Below the pieces are notes generated by a model that was not told the DNA's origin, made no database searches, and saw only the letters and a program-made list of their open reading frames with translations. This document shows, piece by piece, positions 3,885-6,273 of a DNA stretch of 6,273 bases; the first letter of the stretch is position 1, and the number at the start of each line of letters is the position of its first letter. Origin of the DNA: Chitinophagaceae bacterium (GTDB lineage Bacteria; Bacteroidota; Bacteroidia; Chitinophagales; Chitinophagaceae); the NCBI GenBank assembly GCA_021738605.1, contig JAIPBY010000145.1, positions 1-6,273 of the forward strand, given 5' to 3'. Made by a program: the position numbers and the translations under genes.

Positions 3885-5597
3885 ATGAAAATCTACGTTG
3901 CCCAGCAGAACTACCATATTGGAAATTTTACCCTCAACAGGGATAAAATTATCCGGGCTGTTGAGGATGGCAGAAAAGCGGGGGCAGATTTGGTTGTTTT
4001 CTCTGAATTATCAGTATGTGGTTATCCCCCGCGGGACTTCCTGGAGTTTGAGGATTTCATGCAGCAAACAGAAAAAACCATTCAGGAGATTGCCCAACAT
4101 AGTCATGGCATTGGTATCATTGTTGGGGCCCCAATACCCAATCCTCAACCAGAGGGGAAGGATCTTTTGAACGCAGCCCTGCTCTTGTACAATGGCAAAG
4201 TCCAGGGAATTGTCAGCAAGAGTTTGCTTCCCAATTACGATGTGTTTGATGAGTACCGCTATTTTGAGCCCGCATACAGCTGGAATTGCATTGAATTCAT
4301 GGGTATGAAACTGGCCATCACCATTTGTGAAGACATCTGGAACCTGGGGGATAATCCGCTTTATAGGGTCTGCCCCATGGATGAATTGATGAAGCAAAAA
4401 CCGGATCTCATGATCAATGTTTCCGCTTCTCCATTCGACTATGACCATGATGAGGACCGAAAAGAAGTGATCCGCTTGAATGTGAAAAAATACAAGTTGC
4501 CCATGATTTATTGCAACGCGGTGGGCGCACAGACTGAAATTGTTTTTGATGGCGGCAGCCTGGTATGTGCAGACAACGCTGTGATTGCTGCCGAGTTGAA
4601 ATATTTTGAGGAGGATTACCTGCTGGTGGATACCGAAAATCTCACTGGAAAGGGTGATTCAGCCGGTGCAACAAGTCATCACCAAATGACCGCTGACATG
4701 CGGGTAGCCAAAACCGATGATCCTGATACCATCATTGCCTACCTCACAAAAGAGAACAATATTACACAGGTAAAATCCGCACTGGTAATGGGTATCCGGG
4801 ATTATTTCTCCAAGATGGGTTTCACAAAAGCGATCATTGGATCCAGTGGCGGAATTGATTCTGCAGTGGTGCTTACCCTTGCTGTTGAGGCATTGGGGAA
4901 GGACAATGTTACTGCTGTGTTGATGCCCTCCGGTTTTTCCAGCAGCCACTCGGTTGATGATGCGGTTGCGCTCAGCAAAAAGTTGGGCAATCCCTACCAT
5001 ATCGTGCCGATTCAACCCGTTTATGAAGCTATCCTTGGCACATTGGATCCTTTGTTTGCTGGTACAGCATTTGGGTTGGCAGAGGAGAACATACAAAGCC
5101 GGAGCAGGGGAAACATCCTCATGGCCATTGCCAATAAATTTGGACATGTGCTGCTCAATACCTCCAACAAAAGTGAACTGGCCACCGGCTACGGAACCTT
5201 GTACGGAGACATGGCAGGTGGGTTGAGTGTGATAGGGGATCTCTACAAAACACAGGTTTATGCCCTTGCCCAATACCTCAATAGCCAGGAGGAAATCATT
5301 CCCGGTAATATTCTCACCAAAGCACCTTCAGCGGAGCTGCGGCCCAACCAAAAAGACAGTGACAGCCTTCCAGAATATGATGTATTGGACAGGATCCTTT
5401 ATCTCTATATTGAAAGGCGTAAAGGGCTAGCTGACATCATTTCAGATGGCTTTGATGAAGCGCTGGTAAAGCGTGCCTTGAAACTGGTCAATGCCAGTGA
5501 GTACAAGCGGAACCAGTTTTGCCCCATCATCAGGGTCAGCACCAAGGCCTTTGGTGTGGGAAGAAGGTTCCCGATTGTAGCAAAATACCTCAGTTAA
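3885..5597 (+). CDS. nadE: Glutamine-dependent NAD+ synthetase NadE
   Basis: This 570-residue cytosolic enzyme catalyses the last step of NAD synthesis, the ATP-dependent amidation of nicotinate adenine dinucleotide with glutamine as nitrogen source. The N-terminal nitrilase-type glutaminase domain (about 1-260) carries the Glu-Lys-Cys triad: Glu41 in FSELSVCGYPP, Lys112 in SKSLLPNYDVFDE and Cys148 in ITICEDIW. The C-terminal synthetase domain (about 295-570) carries the ATP-pyrophosphatase P-loop GSSGGIDSA (319-327), then RSRGN (406-410), NTSNKSELATGYGTLYGD (425-442) and KAPSAELRPNQKDSDSLP (479-496). Both domains are complete and no key residue is missing. The two-domain form means free ammonia is not required. 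The ATG at 3885 gives the expected MKIYVAQQNYHIGNF start. The gene diverges from gldB, an arrangement I recall from other Bacteroidota but cannot check here. It is followed by rsgA after 26 bp, suggesting co-transcription. Confidence 0.97.
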   Translation: MKIYVAQQNYHIGNFTLNRDKIIRAVEDGRKAGADLVVFSELSVCGYPPRDFLEFEDFMQQTEKTIQEIAQHSHGIGIIVGAPIPNPQPEGKDLLNAALLLYNGKVQGIVSKSLLPNYDVFDEYRYFEPAYSWNCIEFMGMKLAITICEDIWNLGDNPLYRVCPMDELMKQKPDLMINVSASPFDYDHDEDRKEVIRLNVKKYKLPMIYCNAVGAQTEIVFDGGSLVCADNAVIAAELKYFEEDYLLVDTENLTGKGDSAGATSHHQMTADMRVAKTDDPDTIIAYLTKENNITQVKSALVMGIRDYFSKMGFTKAIIGSSGGIDSAVVLTLAVEALGKDNVTAVLMPSGFSSSHSVDDAVALSKKLGNPYHIVPIQPVYEAILGTLDPLFAGTAFGLAEENIQSRSRGNILMAIANKFGHVLLNTSNKSELATGYGTLYGDMAGGLSVIGDLYKTQVYALAQYLNSQEEIIPGNILTKAPSAELRPNQKDSDSLPEYDVLDRILYLYIERRKGLADIISDGFDEALVKRALKLVNASEYKRNQFCPIIRVSTKAFGVGRRFPIVAKYLS

Positions 5598-5623
5598 CAC
5601 GATATGTTTACCTTGCAGCAAGA

Positions 5624-6273
5624 ATGAAGGGAACCATCTATAAATCTACAGGAAGCTGGTACTCCGTGAAAGGAGAGGATGGGGCTTTTTATAAGGCAAG
5701 GCTGAAGGGCAAGTTCAAGATCGAGGGGATCACTTCAACAAATCCTATAGCAGTGGGCGATGAGGTTGCCTTTGACATGGAAGACGAACTGGAAAACAGG
5801 GTTATGATCACAGATCTTTTTCCGAGAAGAAATTATGTCAACCGGATATCTCCTGCCAACAGGAGAATGCACCATATCATTGCCTCCAACCTTGACCAGT
5901 CCTTGCTGGTGGCCACACTCAAAGATCCGCGAACTTCTGTGGGTTTCATTGACCGCTTTCTGGTTACCTGCGAAGCCTTTCATATTCCTGCCATCGTGTT
6001 GTTCAATAAGGCAGATATTTATGGGGAGCAGGAGATGGCGCTATTTGAAGAGCGGAAGGCCATGTACGAAGCGGTAGGCTATAAGGTGCTTTTGACCTCC
6101 GTCAGAACCAAGGAAGGGATTGATTTGCTGAGGGATGTTTTGCACGATAAGATGACCCTGATCAGCGGACACTCTGGTGTTGGAAAATCAAGCCTGATCA
6201 ATGAGATACTTGAGAATGAGAACATCCGCACCAGTGAAGTGAGTGACTGGAGTGGCAAGGGAATGCATACCAC
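5624..6273 (+). CDS. rsgA: Ribosome small-subunit GTPase RsgA (YjeQ/EngC), 3' truncated by window
   Basis: RsgA is a circularly permuted GTPase that binds immature 30S subunits, checks the decoding centre and releases assembly factors such as RbfA. The visible 216 codons are open to the last base. Residues 1-70 form the N-terminal OB-fold (KSTGSWYSVKGEDG; PIAVGDEVAF). A Bacteroidota-like NRISPANRRMHHIIASNLDQSLLV follows. The GTPase motifs appear in permuted order: G4 NKAD (128-131), G5 around TSVRTKEG (158-165), then the G1 P-loop GHSGVGKSS (182-190). The switch-I region SDWSGKGMHTT begins as the window ends. G3 (DxPG) and the zinc-binding domain lie beyond it. The ATG at 5624 is chosen because MKGTIYKSTGSWY is the expected start. 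The ATG at 5604 is out of frame. No Shine-Dalgarno sequence is seen in the 26-bp gap to nadE, so co-transcription with nadE is likely. Confidence 0.95.
   Translation, partial: MKGTIYKSTGSWYSVKGEDGAFYKARLKGKFKIEGITSTNPIAVGDEVAFDMEDELENRVMITDLFPRRNYVNRISPANRRMHHIIASNLDQSLLVATLKDPRTSVGFIDRFLVTCEAFHIPAIVLFNKADIYGEQEMALFEERKAMYEAVGYKVLLTSVRTKEGIDLLRDVLHDKMTLISGHSGVGKSSLINEILENENIRTSEVSDWSGKGMHT

Noticed and set aside
4659..5273. A 204-codon open frame on the minus strand inside nadE
   Set aside because: It lies fully opposite the conserved synthetase domain, including the P-loop. Its translation resembles no family and there is no promoter or start context for it.
5604..5606. ATG upstream of rsgA as an alternative start
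   Set aside because: It is out of frame with rsgA by 20 bases, and the ATG at 5624 gives the family-typical N-terminus.
6079..6273. Minus-strand open frame at the right end of the window
   Set aside because: It is opposite the RsgA P-loop and switch region, which are clearly coding on the plus strand.

Overview
The window looks like a stretch of ordinary chromosome from a member of the Bacteroidota, most likely Chitinophagales/Chitinophagaceae or a close relative. Three things point there. A GldB-type gliding-motility lipoprotein is present. The Mfd, ApaG, NadE and RsgA proteins have a Bacteroidota look, judged from memory of those families. None of the starts has a convincing Shine-Dalgarno sequence, while TAnnTTTG (-7 type) promoter motifs sit ahead of two genes. 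The family-level placement is inference. I see no mobile element, CRISPR array, tRNA or rRNA.

Layout from left to right: the 3' end of mfd (+, 1-351); a secreted DUF1080/3-keto-disaccharide hydrolase-domain protein (-, 348-1085) that meets mfd tail to tail with overlapping stop codons; a 114-bp divergent intergenic region with nested inverted repeats; apaG (+, 1200-1586); a membrane fatty-acid desaturase with a QxxHH third histidine box (+, 1651-2739); a GldB-like lipoprotein (-, 2724-3782) whose 3' end overlaps the desaturase by 16 bp; a 102-bp divergent intergenic region; glutamine-dependent NAD+ synthetase nadE (+, 3885-5597); and, 26 bp on, the 5' part of the ribosome-maturation GTPase gene rsgA (+, 5624 to the window end). 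The rsgA reading frame stays open to the last base.

The genes are mostly housekeeping: transcription-coupled repair, NAD synthesis, 30S subunit maturation, membrane-lipid desaturation and cell-surface motility or envelope functions. Only nadE-rsgA, and possibly apaG-desaturase, look like co-directional transcription units. I see no unknown multi-gene system.

The most interesting signals are in the DNA architecture. Both convergent gene pairs overlap at their stop codons, leaving no intergenic room for a terminator. For the desaturase/gldB pair, a textbook-looking intrinsic terminator (9-bp plus 5-bp stem, then T5) begins 24 bp past the desaturase stop and lies entirely inside the gldB coding sequence. 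A weaker, mirror-image candidate for the DUF1080 gene lies inside the mfd coding sequence.
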